Below, in pieces: positions 8,169 through 17,103 of a DNA stretch of 64,000 nucleotides (positions are counted from its first letter, which is position 1; every line of letters begins with the position of its first letter). The DNA is from Bacillus sp. OV166 (GTDB lineage: Bacteria > Bacillota > Bacilli > Bacillales > Cytobacillaceae), in assembly GCF_900177675.1 (NCBI RefSeq), contig NZ_FXWM01000001.1, positions 3,233,001 through 3,297,000 of the forward strand. Direction: 5' to 3'. The translations under genes were made by a program, and so were the position numbers. The notes under the pieces are model-generated. The model had not been told where the DNA came from. It did not search any database and saw nothing but the letters and a program-made list of their open reading frames with translations.

Positions 8169-8756
8169 ATGAATTGGAAGAAGTTATTTGGAAAAGAAAA
8201 AAACTTAACCGAAGTATCGAATGAAAAAACAAAATCTTATTCAGATTTTTCTCTGTTATTAGATGAACTCGAATCAAATGGATTTTTTAAGTATTTAGAT
8301 TCAGATAAAATTAATGAGGTAAAAGAAGAAGCGATTAAGTCGGAGTATTTATACGGTGATACTCGAAGAGATTTCTTAGCTGATGAAGAAGATTTATCAG
8401 AAGGTGGAGTAGGAACGTTTTTTTTCGAAATTTCACCTTTTTTAGAGAAGCAGGGTATACAGCTTATCATAAATAATGAAGATTTTAATGAAGAAAAATA
8501 TGAAATTCAAGTTAACGGTAAAAAATATACACTTTACACACAGGATGATGTAGAAAATGAAGAATATGTAGAAATAAATACTCGGAGAGCATTTTCAATT
8601 ATTAACAAATTATTAGAAGGTGCTGGAACGAAAGAAAGATTATTTGCTTTGTATGGTTGGAATGATTTAGTTGCAATATTTCTAACGAATGAACTGTATG
8701 AAAAAATCATCAAATACGAGCAAGATGAAAATGAAAGACCTAGAAGAATTATTTAG
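8169..8756 (+). CDS. hypothetical acidic cytoplasmic protein (195 aa)
   Basis: ATG 8169 with a GGAAGTG sequence upstream. The protein is Glu/Asp/Lys-rich with no signal or membrane segment. Its visible features are LLDELESNGFFKYLDSDK, TRRAFSIINKLLEGAG and ERLFALYGWNDLVAIFLT. The composition and context would suit an orphan immunity protein, but nothing in the sequence proves that. A type I repeat begins 11 bp after its stop. Confidence 0.6.
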   Translation: MNWKKLFGKEKNLTEVSNEKTKSYSDFSLLLDELESNGFFKYLDSDKINEVKEEAIKSEYLYGDTRRDFLADEEDLSEGGVGTFFFEISPFLEKQGIQLIINNEDFNEEKYEIQVNGKKYTLYTQDDVENEEYVEINTRRAFSIINKLLEGAGTKERLFALYGWNDLVAIFLTNELYEKIIKYEQDENERPRRII

Positions 8757-8766
8757 ATGATGCTTC

Positions 8767-8849
8767 TTGAACTAACGGGTGCAAGAGTTGAAGATTGGGG
8801 TTGCTACGGCAACTCTTGTTCCACTAACGATGCAGTTTAGTTAAAGAAG
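8767..8849 (+). repeat. type I intergenic repeat
   Basis: TTGAACTAACgggTGCAAGAGTTGAAGA, hairpin GGTTGCtacGGCAACTC, right CCACTAACGATGCAGTTTAGTTAAAG. Confidence 0.8.
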
Positions 8850-8918
8850 TAAATTGACTCTTTAATGTAGCATTTGACCAAAAGTGCGAAGAAATTAAAA
8901 AAATAGACCTCACAGAGG

Positions 8919-9038
8919 TCAAGATGATTTATTTAGAAATTCTTTAATTTCATCAACAGAAATTCCTAAATTACGAGCTTCCAAAATGAGGTCAAACCAG
9001 TCTTTGTCTAATTCTTTTTTGCCAGCAGTTGCAGTCAT
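8919..9038 (-). CDS. SinI-like anti-repressor, small (39 aa)
   Basis: A short minus-strand ORF with a strong RBS (AGGGGGAAT, 4 bp before ATG). The product contains KELDKDWFDLILEARNLG followed by ISVDEIKEFL, matching the SinI domain pattern (LDxEWxxLixeA...GIsxeEI...FL) that in Bacillus subtilis heterodimerises with SinR and releases biofilm genes. It is shorter than B. subtilis SinI (57 aa) and no sinR lies next to it, so it may be an orphan regulator acting on a SinR elsewhere. A GACCTC/GAGGTC hairpin followed by Ts (minus strand, 8900-8920) overlaps the stop codon. Confidence 0.8.
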   Translation of the reverse strand: MTATAGKKELDKDWFDLILEARNLGISVDEIKEFLNKSS

Positions 9039-9283
9039 AATATTCCCCCTAAAATATGTACTATTTTAGGCAACTCAGCCATCTTAGTTTATAACCTTAG
9101 ACCTGTAGCTTTGCGTCCCAATCTTTCAAATGGTTTGCTTTTTTCTAAAAATTGTTAATAATATGAAACAATTGTACTACAAACGTTCACTATATTGAAC
9201 AAAATAAAATCGAAAAAATTCGACAATAAATAGGAAGTTATGTAGCACTTCGACGAAAATGTGCAATAAAATAGAAGGTGCTT

Positions 9284-9315
9284 GTTGAACTAACGGGTGC
9301 ATTCCTTAAATAATG
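9284..9315 (+). repeat. type I repeat, left half only
   Basis: TTGTTGAACTAACgggTGCATTCCTTAAATAA. No right half is found; a decayed gene follows. Confidence 0.65.
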
Positions 9316-9335
9316 ATCCGAACAGGGAGAAGTGT

Positions 9336-9731
9336 ATGAAAGAAGTAATTATTTCTGAATTAGGCAAATTAGCGGGATTAAAGTTACAAAATGCTGGAAG
9401 AGCATCTAACCTTTTTTGGATGGGGTTCGGGGATATGATTCAAATAAACAGAAGAGGCAGAACCCAAGAAACACCAGAATATGCATTACATATTTAATGT
9501 TCGTGGAGAATTACCTTAGATAACACAATAGTTGTAGCTTAAAGAGATTTCTATTCTCCTAACTCGGAATGGGATGATGATACTGAGGATTTCGATTGGG
9601 ATATTCAAGGTAAAAATAGATTTGATGAACATATTAAAACTTTTATGATTTATTTAAAAAAGGTCTATACTTTTTTCTCTTTTTTGCTTATACTGTACTA
9701 TAACAAGATAAGTAAAAACAAACTGTATTAA
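9336..9731 (+). pseudogene. decayed hypothetical gene with two in-frame stops
   Basis: ATG 9336 with GGGAGAAG upstream reads MKEVIISELGKLAGLKLQNAG, then SNLFWMGFGDMIQINRRG, and stops at 9497 (TAA). The same frame continues with a protein-like sequence (CSWRITLDNTIVVA), a second stop, and RDFYSPNSEWDDDTEDFDWDIQG. The downstream part keeps the acidic character of a folded domain, so the gene was probably about 110-130 codons long and is now interrupted. The true end is uncertain. I do not know the function. Confidence 0.6.
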
Positions 9732-9748
9732 TAAAGGAGGAGATTTAA

Positions 9749-9883
9749 ATGTTAATGAGTCCTGTTGAATTTTTCCGTAATCTGCCAAAAAAGGAATGTC
9801 CTGAATGCGGGCAGCGTATGCAAGAGCAAGCAGAAAGTTATATGATGGATTGTGATCGTTGTTTATCCAAAAAAGAAGAGTAA
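9749..9883 (+). CDS. yhfH: YhfH-family small zinc-ribbon-like protein (44 aa)
   Basis: Too short for routine ORF calling but very clear: RBS AAAGGAGGAG, ATG 9749, N-terminus MLMSPVEFFRNLPKKECPECG and a second pair DCDRC. The two Cys-x2-Cys motifs are the hallmark of the YhfH family of Bacillus, probably binding zinc. The role is not known. It is followed by its own intrinsic terminator. Confidence 0.85.
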   Translation: MLMSPVEFFRNLPKKECPECGQRMQEQAESYMMDCDRCLSKKEE

Positions 9884-9891
9884 AGTTTGTT

Positions 9892-9921
9892 AACTCTCCA
9901 GCTTTGCTGGGGAGTTTTTAA
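9892..9921 (+). terminator. intrinsic terminator after yhfH
   Basis: Stem CTCTCCAGC/GCTGGGGAG with a TTT loop and five Ts. Confidence 0.85.
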
Positions 9922-10310
9922 TTTCATAACAATAAATTAGTAGAATTCTTGGAGTGTAGAAAAGCATTTGATACAGCAACTAAAGTAATTAAATTTATCG
10001 AAATGAATGTCTAAATAATTGTTAATTTTTATAAATGAGCCATATTAACTAACCTTTTGCATTAATTAAAAGAGCGTCTTTTTTTTTAACGGGTTCTGTT
10101 TTGAAGTACAAAATGTCAATTAACAAGCTAATTAACAATATAATACACATCTTAATTAGCACAACATTTAACAACAAAAAACAGGGGAATCAGAATAACG
10201 GGTTACCTTTTGAGGTGCAAACATTGCAAATCACATCCTATTTTTTGTCACTAATATCAATGCAATTCTCAATGGAATACTCAGAGTAAATAACATCAAT
10301 AAACGCAAAG
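9922..10310. other. gene-free stretch
   Basis: AT-rich. It has a weak trace of repeat modules (AACTAACCTTTTGC near 10050, GCGTC plus a T run near 10075, AACGGGTTCTG near 10088) but no box pair I can call. No coding frame is convincing. Confidence 0.4.
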
Positions 10311-10337
10311 AAGGGATAGCTTAATGGCTATCCCTTA
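10311..10337. terminator. intrinsic terminator-like hairpin
   Basis: AAGGGATAGC and GGCTATCCCTT form a stem. It lies downstream of the minus-strand regulator remnant. Confidence 0.6.
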
Positions 10338-10383
10338 AATTATCTATCGACTCTCGTTAATTAAATAAATTTGTTGTCCGTTT

Positions 10384-10548
10384 TTAATAAGTGTCTTCGT
10401 CGCTTTTGTACTCCAAAATATCACCTGGCCGACAATCCAAAGTCTTACATATCGCTTCTAATGTTGAAAAACGAACCGCTTTTGCTTTCCCATTTTTCAG
10501 AATGGAGAGATTAGCCATAGTAATTCCAACCCTCTCCGAAAGCGGCAC
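10384..10548 (-). pseudogene. YozG-like XRE regulator lacking its N-terminus
   Basis: The minus strand reads VPLSERVGITMANLSILKNG, then KAVRFSTLEAICKTLDC and RPGDILEYKSDEDTY. This is the small XRE regulator usually found beside DUF2975 membrane proteins (yozG/yoaS in B. subtilis). In-frame TAA and TGA codons lie just upstream of the GTG at 10548, so the first ~20 residues, including helix 1, are missing. It may use the GTG and lack part of the HTH, or be dead. Confidence 0.65.
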
Positions 10549-10574
10549 CTCGTTAATAAAATTTTATCAAAAAA

Positions 10575-11057
10575 TTAATCATTTTTTGGTTTTAATTCAA
10601 GGACGTTTTTTAATGGCTTTTGAAGTGCGTCCACAATGGCTGCGATGATACTTGTTGCCAAAATGCCCATTAGACTTAGTGATATTGGACCTGCTGGGTC
10701 GTCACCTGTAACTTTAGAAAGCACCTTTAAGCTTACTATCCCTAACACAATGAAGAAAATGACTGCAAAAGTACATTTCTTTATAACCTTCAAAGATTTA
10801 AGGGATAACTCAGAGAAAGCATTGTTCCTTTCGATATAGGTTAATAGTTTAAATGCTTGATACAACACAACAAAAAACGTAATACAGAATCCGTATGCAC
10901 ATACTAAAAAAGGGATTAGGAAGTAAGCCGTATCTGGATGTACCCTTGCATCTCTAATGGCTATCTCAGGCAACCAAATACATAAAGCAAGCACTGCAAT
11001 TCCAGCCAGTAAAATTATTACCTTTAAGAAAGTGGTTGAACCTCGTTTAACATTCAT
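10575..11057 (-). CDS. DUF2975 membrane protein (YoaS-like)
   Basis: 160 residues with four hydrophobic segments (ILLAGIAVLALCIWL; FLIPFLVCAYGFCITFFVVL; FAVIFFIVLGIVSL; GILATSIIAAIVDAL) and the conserved YIERNNAFSELSLKSLKVIKK stretch of DUF2975. ATG 11057 has GAGGTG upstream. Such proteins pair with a small XRE regulator, whose truncated gene lies 25 bp downstream here. The biochemical role is unknown. Confidence 0.8.
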   Translation of the reverse strand: MNVKRGSTTFLKVIILLAGIAVLALCIWLPEIAIRDARVHPDTAYFLIPFLVCAYGFCITFFVVLYQAFKLLTYIERNNAFSELSLKSLKVIKKCTFAVIFFIVLGIVSLKVLSKVTGDDPAGPISLSLMGILATSIIAAIVDALQKPLKNVLELKPKND

Positions 11058-11215
11058 TTAAAGCACCTCACTGATTTAATGATAAAATGACTTTAACACA
11101 TACTTTATCGTTTTTCAATAAACTAATATTGTTTTTTATTATATTATTATTGTTATTTATATATCCTTCGAGTCAATCTTATAAGGGTTGGCATTTTTTT
11201 ATTAATTAAAGGGGA

Positions 11216-11926
11216 GTGATTAATGGCATTACTGCTTTACTTTTTATGTCAGGAAGAAAAAATGATTTAAATATCCGTGGAGCTTTCATGCACATGGCAG
11301 CGGATGCATTAGTTTCACTTGGAGTAGAAATCGCAGGGTTTATTATCCTTTGGACAGGATGGCAAAGGCTTGACCCTCTAGTTAGTCTTCTAATTTCAAT
11401 TGTCATTCTATTTGGTACTTGGGGGTTATTGAAGGAATCGATTAATTTGTCACTTGATGCCGTACCAGAGGGAATCGATACAAATAAAATTAAGGATTAC
11501 TTAAGTGGTTTACCGACAATTTTAGAAGTCCATGACCTGCATGTATGGGGAATGAGCTCGACAGGGGTAGAAATCGCTTTTAACCGAGCTTTGTTACGTG
11601 TATCTAGCCATGCTTTATTTGGGGTTATTATGGGTTTTTATATGAGTAAAGAGAAATTTACCCCAGGAACGAAAATATTCTGGATGGTTTTATCGTTATT
11701 AATTCCTTCTGTATTACATGGAATATTTAATTATTTAATGTTAAATGAAGAATTATGGGTAATTATAATTCCATTTATGATTTTCCTATGGTCGTTGGGG
11801 ATGAAAACAGTACAAACGGCAGAATCTCTAAGTAAGAAACTTTTAATAAACAGCACAGTATATAAGGCTTACTTTAAACTAAAGAGAATTGCAAATTTTT
11901 GTGGAAAAATCTTAATAATAACTTAA
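11216..11926 (+). pseudogene. chimeric ORF: CDF metal transporter C-half fused to PrsW-type protease C-end
   Basis: Residues 1-121 match the C-terminal half of CzcD-like cation diffusion facilitators (SGRKNDLNIRGAFMHMAADALVS with the transmembrane His/Asp zinc site, then LDAVPEGIDTNKIKDYL and the cytoplasmic EVHDLHVWGMSSTGVEIA). From about residue 122 (near 11580) the sequence changes to the last part of a PrsW-like intramembrane protease (RALLRVSSHALFGVIMGFY, two more hydrophobic segments). Neither half has the N-terminal portion needed for function. The junction is in frame and a GTG start with AAAGGGG upstream exists, so a hybrid could be translated. A deletion between two former neighbours is the simplest origin. 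Confidence 0.7.
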
Positions 11927-12212
11927 TTTTAGTTCTAAAAGGGGCAGAAGAAATGTCGGACTAAAAGAATTACAGATTTCATATTGGGGATTCTTAAAAG
12001 GAGAGAGAATTTCTTTAGTTGCCATTATTATTATGGCTATTCCTTTAATCTGAATTTTTGTATGGTAACAAGAGGATTTTAAGATTCTTTTCATTTAATT
12101 TCCAATCAAAGTTTCCTTTGACTAAAAAAATTTGTAAAATAAATTATATTTAGAAACTACTTCTTTGCTCCTTAATATAATTTATTTAACAAATGAGATT
12201 TTTTTACTCAAA
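11927..12212. other. gene-free stretch before mntH
   Basis: No credible start codon or RBS. A short frame (LKELQISYWGFLKGERISL) near 11958-12050 may be a gene relic that I cannot identify. Confidence 0.35.
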
Positions 12213-12231
12213 AAGTTTCCTTGGTGCAACA
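12213..12231. promoter_or_regulatory. candidate MntR operator
   Basis: AGTTTCCTTGGTGCAACAT; on the other strand TTGCACCAAGGAAAC, close to the known MntR consensus TTTGCnnnAAGGAAA. It lies about 36 bp upstream of the mntH ATG, where manganese-loaded MntR would repress. Confidence 0.6.
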
Positions 12232-12266
12232 TATTTAGTGTATACCAATAATGAGGTGATGAAAAA

Positions 12267-13619
12267 ATGAGTGAGGATGTAAAAGAACTGCCTATTTCGG
12301 TGGAAGAAGGTTGGAAAAATAAAAGAACACAATCGACTTTACCAGAAGTGTATAGAAGTGTTCGTATTCCAAAGACTGGTTCTTGGATAAAAAAATTCCT
12401 TGCTTTTGCAGGACCAGGTTACTTAGTGGCGGTCGGTTATATGGACCCAGGTAACTGGGCAACAGATATTGCAGGAGGATCCCTATTCGGATATACGTTA
12501 CTTTCTGTTATATTATTGTCTAATTTGATGGCAATTCTACTACAAGCACTCGCTGGGAAGCTAGGGATCGTGACGGGAAGGGATTTAGCTCAAGCGTGCC
12601 GTGACCATTACAGTAAGCCAGTCGCAATGGGTTTGTGGATTTTATGTGAACTAGCGATAGCTGCTTGTGATTTAGCGGAAGTGATCGGTTCGGCAATTGC
12701 ATTAAATCTTTTGTTTGGAATTCCGTTGAAATATGGTGTTATTATTACGGCTTTAGATGTACTAGTGGTATTGCTGCTACAAAATAAAGGATTTCGCTTT
12801 ATTGAAACGTTGGTTATTGTCTTAATTGTTACGATTGGAGGTTGTTTTGCAACTGAAATGTTCCTTTCTAAGCCTGATGTAGGAGGCATATTAAAAGGCT
12901 TTGTTCCAAGCACAGAGATTATTAGTAACCCAACGAAGCTTTATATTGCCATTGGTATTTTAGGTGCAACAGTCATGCCACACAACTTGTACCTTCATTC
13001 ATCAATCGTTCAGACTCGAAAGTATCAACAAACCAGTTTGGGAAAACGCCAGGCTATTAAATATGCCACATGGGATTCAACCATTGCACTGTTCTTTGCA
13101 TTATTTATTAATGCTGCTATCTTGATCCTTTCCTCTGCCACATTCCATAAAGCAGGATTGACGGAAGTGGCAGATATTAATGATGCTTATCATTTACTTA
13201 CTCCGATTCTAGGAACGACAATTGGAAGTATTTTATTTGGGGTTGCGTTGCTTGCTTCTGGTCAAAACTCAACATTAACAGGGACATTGGCTGGTCAAAT
13301 TGTCATGGAAGGATTTTTAAATATTCGCCTCCCAGCTTGGCTTAGAAGACTTATTACCCGATTAATTGCTATTGTCCCTGCTGTTATTGTAACTGGTCTT
13401 TATGGTGAAAGCGGAACGGCGCAACTTCTCATTTTGAGTCAGGTAATATTATCTTTACAACTCTCATTTGCCGTCGTGCCTCTTATTAAATTTACTAGCG
13501 ATAAGAAAAAAATGGGTGAGTTCGCAAATCCACTTTGGCTTAAAATTCTTGCTTGGATTGTAGCAATCGTCATCATTTGTCTGAATGTATATTTACTGAT
13601 TCGAACGTTTTTTGGTTAG
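12267..13619 (+). CDS. mntH: Nramp-family divalent metal (Mn2+) transporter MntH
   Basis: 450 residues, the family's usual length. Metal-site motifs are intact: [13 protein letters not shown] in helix 1 (residues about 57-69) and [13 protein letters not shown] in helix 6. Eleven or so hydrophobic segments. It imports Mn2+ (and other divalent ions) with protons across the cytoplasmic membrane. ATG 12267 has GAGGTGAT upstream. A MntR-box-like sequence upstream and a terminator downstream suggest a single-gene, manganese-repressed transcript. Confidence 0.93.
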   Translation: MSEDVKELPISVEEGWKNKRTQSTLPEVYRSVRIPKTGSWIKKFLAFAGPGYLVAVGYMDPGNWATDIAGGSLFGYTLLSVILLSNLMAILLQALAGKLGIVTGRDLAQACRDHYSKPVAMGLWILCELAIAACDLAEVIGSAIALNLLFGIPLKYGVIITALDVLVVLLLQNKGFRFIETLVIVLIVTIGGCFATEMFLSKPDVGGILKGFVPSTEIISNPTKLYIAIGILGATVMPHNLYLHSSIVQTRKYQQTSLGKRQAIKYATWDSTIALFFALFINAAILILSSATFHKAGLTEVADINDAYHLLTPILGTTIGSILFGVALLASGQNSTLTGTLAGQIVMEGFLNIRLPAWLRRLITRLIAIVPAVIVTGLYGESGTAQLLILSQVILSLQLSFAVVPLIKFTSDKKKMGEFANPLWLKILAWIVAIVIICLNVYLLIRTFFG

Positions 13620-13671
13620 TATATTGACCATTTTTAATTGAAAAAAAACCATGTAAATTATTTGACGGAAC

Positions 13672-13702
13672 GGCAATCTCATAAAGGGGTTGCTTTTTTT
13701 TA
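13672..13702 (+). terminator. intrinsic terminator after mntH
   Basis: GGCAATCTC/GGGGTTGC stem followed by seven Ts. Confidence 0.7.
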
Positions 13703-13803
13703 TTAAGAAATTTATTAAAAAAATGCAAACGGGGATTCTTTGAATTTATGGAGTAACTAAAAATAGAAAAGGGGTGTCTAATTAAAAAAGGGGAGGGATT
13801 CAA

Positions 13804-14268
13804 ATGAAAAAATGGCTGGTAGCGTTTGTAGTTTTCATTGGACTTAATCTCATGGGCTATTCAAATAGCGGGATGCTTGGAGATAAGCCTCCAAAAGCCT
13901 CGATTAAGATAGGGAATAAAATGTATAAAACGACATTAGGGAGTTATTGTTGGGATATAAGAGGAAGAGGTGCCTGCGTTGATACTGCTGGACCTAAAGA
14001 ACTTTTAGAAGGAGAAAAACCGATTAAAATAAAACCTGGTGAAAAGATAACTTTCGTAATGAATTATAAACCAAATCCAAATGAATTTCATGTTATACAG
14101 ATGACTGAGAACAAAGAAATTGAGGTCGAAGTAGAAAATAATCGTTTTACTGCTCCTACACAACAAGGGATTTATTATTATTCATATAGTGTATGGTGGA
14201 TGGACAAAAAAGAAGTTAACGTATCTCACGGCGACGCTTCGTATGCCTTCGTTCTTGAAGTAAATTAG
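13804..14268 (+). CDS. secreted hypothetical protein
   Basis: 154 residues. An N-terminal signal sequence (KKWLVAFVVFIGLNLMGYS) ends in what looks like a lipobox whose Cys is replaced by Tyr (LMGY). The mature part has two Cys residues (SYCWDIRGRGACVD), a KPGEKITFVMNYKP strand and a C-terminal beta-rich GIYYYSYSVWW region typical of small Ig-like extracellular domains. ATG 13804 follows GGGGAGGG. Function unknown; loss of the lipid Cys would make it a secreted rather than anchored protein. Confidence 0.7.
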   Translation: MKKWLVAFVVFIGLNLMGYSNSGMLGDKPPKASIKIGNKMYKTTLGSYCWDIRGRGACVDTAGPKELLEGEKPIKIKPGEKITFVMNYKPNPNEFHVIQMTENKEIEVEVENNRFTAPTQQGIYYYSYSVWWMDKKEVNVSHGDASYAFVLEVN

Positions 14269-14391
14269 AAGTATGCGGTTTAATTTTTAAAATCATTTCC
14301 GACAAATCAGGAGATTGTCCTAATCATTTTTTGCTTTTAATCCTAATATGTTGCTAAATGGCATATGTTAGTATGTAAAGGAGGGATTTTT

Positions 14392-14691
14392 ATGCCGCAC
14401 TTCACAGACCATCATCATACAGGAGAAACGGTATCGGAAGCTGGTACCTATATTTGTGCTACTGGTGAAAAAAAGGAACTAAGTCAAGGGGAAACATTTC
14501 CTGAATGCCCTTCCACAGGAGACTCTACAATTTGGACCCATGCAAGCCATACTCATAGAACTGGAGAATCGGTAATGTAATCAGGTCATTACATAGATGT
14601 ATATGGAGAACATGTTGTGCTCCAACAAGGAGAAAAGTTCCCAGCCTGCCCATCCACAGGTGAATCAGTCACCTGGACGAATGAACAATAA
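14392..14691 (+). pseudogene. YjzC-like tandem-repeat protein interrupted by a stop
   Basis: ATG 14392 with AAAGGAGGG. The reading gives two YjzC-type units ([21 protein letters not shown]...[13 protein letters not shown] and HRTGESVM), then a TAA at 14578-14580, after which the same frame continues SGHYIDVYGEHVVLQQGE...FPACPSTGESVTWTNEQ to 14691. The continuation is plainly the rest of the second unit, so the gene is split by one nonsense codon or the first part (62 aa) is made alone. The family is of unknown function and common in Bacillus. Confidence 0.75.
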
Positions 14692-14734
14692 ATATTTATT
14701 AAAAATGGAATAACAATTGGATATTTGGTCAAAT

Positions 14735-14769
14735 AGAACAGCCCGTAACAGAGGGATGTTCTTTTTTTT
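14735..14769 (+). terminator. intrinsic terminator
   Basis: GAACA-GCCC and GGG-ATGTTC form the stem, followed by eight Ts. Confidence 0.75.
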
Positions 14770-15052
14770 CTAGGGTATTTTAATAGAATTGGTCCTTTTT
14801 TGATAATAAATCCATCACCTTCATTCTAAGCACTCCATAAATGTCAAAGCTTGTTTTACTTCTGAATTATATAAAGAATGACTACAAAAAAAGCAATTTA
14901 CCGTTGCGATTGGTGTTTTCTTCCAAGTATTATTTCCCGCTAGTAGTTGCTGTAAAAGAATTAACGTAAATCATTGAAATGATTATAAATGCATATTTTC
15001 TGCACATTTTTGTATTAAGATATGTTTTATATTAACCAATAGGAGGATAACG
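14770..15052. other. gene-free stretch
   Basis: A minus-strand frame (TWKKTPIATVNCFFCSHSL, then EVKQALTFMECLE, stop near 14826) has protein-like composition but no start; it is probably a relic. Otherwise AT-rich upstream DNA of the lipoprotein gene. Confidence 0.35.
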
Positions 15053-15922
15053 ATGAATCCAAGATTCAAAATACTTGTTGTTTTTTCACTAGTTGTTTCA
15101 TTATTTTTAGCTGCTTGTTCGAAGGATAATTCAATGGAAAATATGGACAACAATTTAAATACAAAACAAAAAAATACAAGCCATGAGGGGATGAATATGA
15201 ATCACGGGAATATGACATCCACTCCCCAAAAAGATAACACAATCGTAGAGTTCTCCTTTCAAGGCAATCCTGAAGGTGGCAAACAAGTACCGTTAAACAT
15301 TCAGGTGAAAAATAAAGTCGGTATACCAATTAAGGATTTTAAGGTTGAACACGAAAAACTCATGCACTTAATTGTGGTTAGTGAAGATTTATCCTATTTT
15401 GATCATATTCATCCAGAGTATAAAGGGGACGGTTCGTTTACGGTCACTCCAAATTTCCCTTCTGGTGGGGAGTACAAGCTATTTGCCGATTTTGTTCCTA
15501 AAGGAGCAGACAAAAAAGTAAAATCTTACGTTGTGACGGTAGCAGGAAACAAAGGGACAACTTCACAATTAACTGAAGATAAGGAACTAACAAAAGTGGT
15601 TGATGGCAAAGAGGTTACATTGAAGTTTGACCATCTGATGACAGGAATGGATTTGACAATGACCTTCACGATTAAAGATGCTAAAACGAAAAAGCCCATC
15701 ACAAATTTACAACCATATTTAGGAGCAGTGGGGCACGTTGTAACCATAAGCAGTGATATAGATACTTATTTACATGTTCATCCTTTGGACGAAAAGGCAA
15801 AAGGTCCTGAAGCGAAATTTATGACGAGTTTCCCTAATAGTGGTCTCTATAAAATTTGGGGACAATTCCAACAAAACGGAAAAGTATTTACTGTTCCATT
15901 CACTATAAATGTACCGAAATAA
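15053..15922 (+). CDS. Met/His-rich lipoprotein with two YtkA-like domains
   Basis: 289 residues. A lipoprotein signal with lipobox LAAC (Cys about residue 22) places it on the outer face of the membrane. Then comes a Met/His-rich linker (HEGMNMNHGNM) of the kind that binds copper. Two related beta-sandwich domains follow: one around residues 100-155 (LMHLIVVSEDLSYFDHIHPE) and one around 225-285 (GHVVTISSDIDTYLHVHPL), each with an H-x-H-P motif. The design suggests extracytoplasmic copper or other metal handling. A decayed OmpR-type regulator follows, hinting at a former two-component-regulated metal cluster. The substrate is an inference. Confidence 0.75.
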   Translation: MNPRFKILVVFSLVVSLFLAACSKDNSMENMDNNLNTKQKNTSHEGMNMNHGNMTSTPQKDNTIVEFSFQGNPEGGKQVPLNIQVKNKVGIPIKDFKVEHEKLMHLIVVSEDLSYFDHIHPEYKGDGSFTVTPNFPSGGEYKLFADFVPKGADKKVKSYVVTVAGNKGTTSQLTEDKELTKVVDGKEVTLKFDHLMTGMDLTMTFTIKDAKTKKPITNLQPYLGAVGHVVTISSDIDTYLHVHPLDEKAKGPEAKFMTSFPNSGLYKIWGQFQQNGKVFTVPFTINVPK

Positions 15923-15923
15923 C

Positions 15924-15945
15924 AAAGACCCTTTGGGGTCTTTTT
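15924..15945 (+). terminator. intrinsic terminator
   Basis: AAAGACCC/GGGTCTTT stem with TTTG loop and Ts. Confidence 0.85.
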
Positions 15946-16044
15946 GCTGCAAAGCATTGCAAGTGTCACATTTTTCTTTAGTTTAACCTTCACTGACAGC
16001 TAATCATTCTCAGAGTTAGCGAGACCAATTCCGAATCCCCCAGT

Positions 16045-16541
16045 AGCCTTCTTGATATAATGATGCCTGAAATGGATGGATGGACAACGTGTGAAAAAAT
16101 CCGTGAATTCTCAGATGTACCTATTATTATGTTGACAGCTCGAAATGCCGTGGAACAAGTAGTTAAAGGATTAAAAAAGGGACAGATGACTATGTCTCCA
16201 AGCCTTTTAATGAAGAGGAATTACTTGCACGAATGGAGGCTGTAATGCGAAGGACCAAAAATGATCAAGAGATACCATTGGAATTTAAGGGAGTCACATT
16301 AGACGTAGCAGCTTATATAGAAATACAAAAATCAGCAAATCCCAATGATACCGAAGGAAATTTCATTATTAAGTTTGTTTTTAAAAATCCGAATAAAGTA
16401 TTTTCAAGAGACCATTTAATCTCCTCTATATGGAGCATTAAATTAGAGATGGAAGACCGAACGATTGATTCCCATATCCGAAACATTGGGGGTACTCTGG
16501 TATTGGTTGAAATAATAGTATTAGTGACCGAGAAAAAATAA
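16045..16541 (+). pseudogene. decayed OmpR-family response regulator
   Basis: The receiver begins in the middle (LLDIMMPEMDGW, containing the phospho-Asp), continues to VPIIMLTARN, then a one-base frameshift near 16180 shifts DDYVSKPFNEEELLARMEAVMRR into the next frame. The DNA-binding part (NPNKVFSRDHLISSIW...EDRTIDSHIRNI) is degenerate. The N-terminal ~48 residues are missing and no sensor kinase follows. Clearly inactive. Confidence 0.8.
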
Positions 16542-16678
16542 ACACTTTATTTAAACGCATAATTAAATAAGCCGAAATATAAAGGTCCAACTAAGAAAAT
16601 TAATGTAATTCCGAAAATTACTAGTTTAATGGAAATAATTATGGCTAAAGAGAATCAGTATAATCACAAAGCAAAACT

Positions 16679-16921
16679 ATTTCAGAAATAAAGAAAGAAG
16701 TTGACTTTACCGTTTTAACCCCAAAAGAGATACCCGATGATTGGACATTAGATACCAAAACATCCCCTTGGATAAGGCTACATTATATGGACAGCAACGA
16801 TACCAAGCTGATGGTCGCTATTCATCAGCGAACGGGTTTCCTATTATCCAATGACGATTTTGAGTTTGTGAAGAATTGTACTGATATGAACGAAACTGTC
16901 AATGCCCCCTACACAATTTGA
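16679..16921 (+). pseudogene. fragment resembling a DUF4367-type protein
   Basis: A frame without a start codon reads ISEIKKEVDFTVLTPKEIPDDW, then TKLMVAIHQRTGFLLSNDDFEF, and stops at 16921. The V-x-F-x-V-L-x-P-x-x-I-P pattern resembles DUF4367-type domains. A further short frame with the unrelated sequence CCKKMARGQANGIAKTFG follows to about 17046. I read this as a graveyard of partial genes. Confidence 0.4.
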
Positions 16922-17103
16922 GGCACTGATGAAAGAGTCATCTTGTTGTAAAAAAATGGCTCGAGGCCAGGCAAACGGTATTGCAAAAACATTTGGCCTT
17001 ACACACAAATCAAATAATCCGTACGAACAAATAATCCGCTTTCGATAATAATTCTGATAAAATCTACGTATGACTATTAAACAACGAAAAGAAGGAGACT
17101 GTA

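Noticed and set aside
7450..8756. Toxin-immunity pair
   Set aside because: Both proteins look like small soluble orphans, but no toxin domain or partner gene is visible, so the claim cannot be supported.
10101..10289. 62-codon ORF in the gene-free stretch
   Set aside because: No RBS, biased composition, and overlaps a diverged repeat trace.
12520..12913. Minus-strand ORFs inside mntH
   Set aside because: They lie opposite conserved transporter helices and lack start signals.
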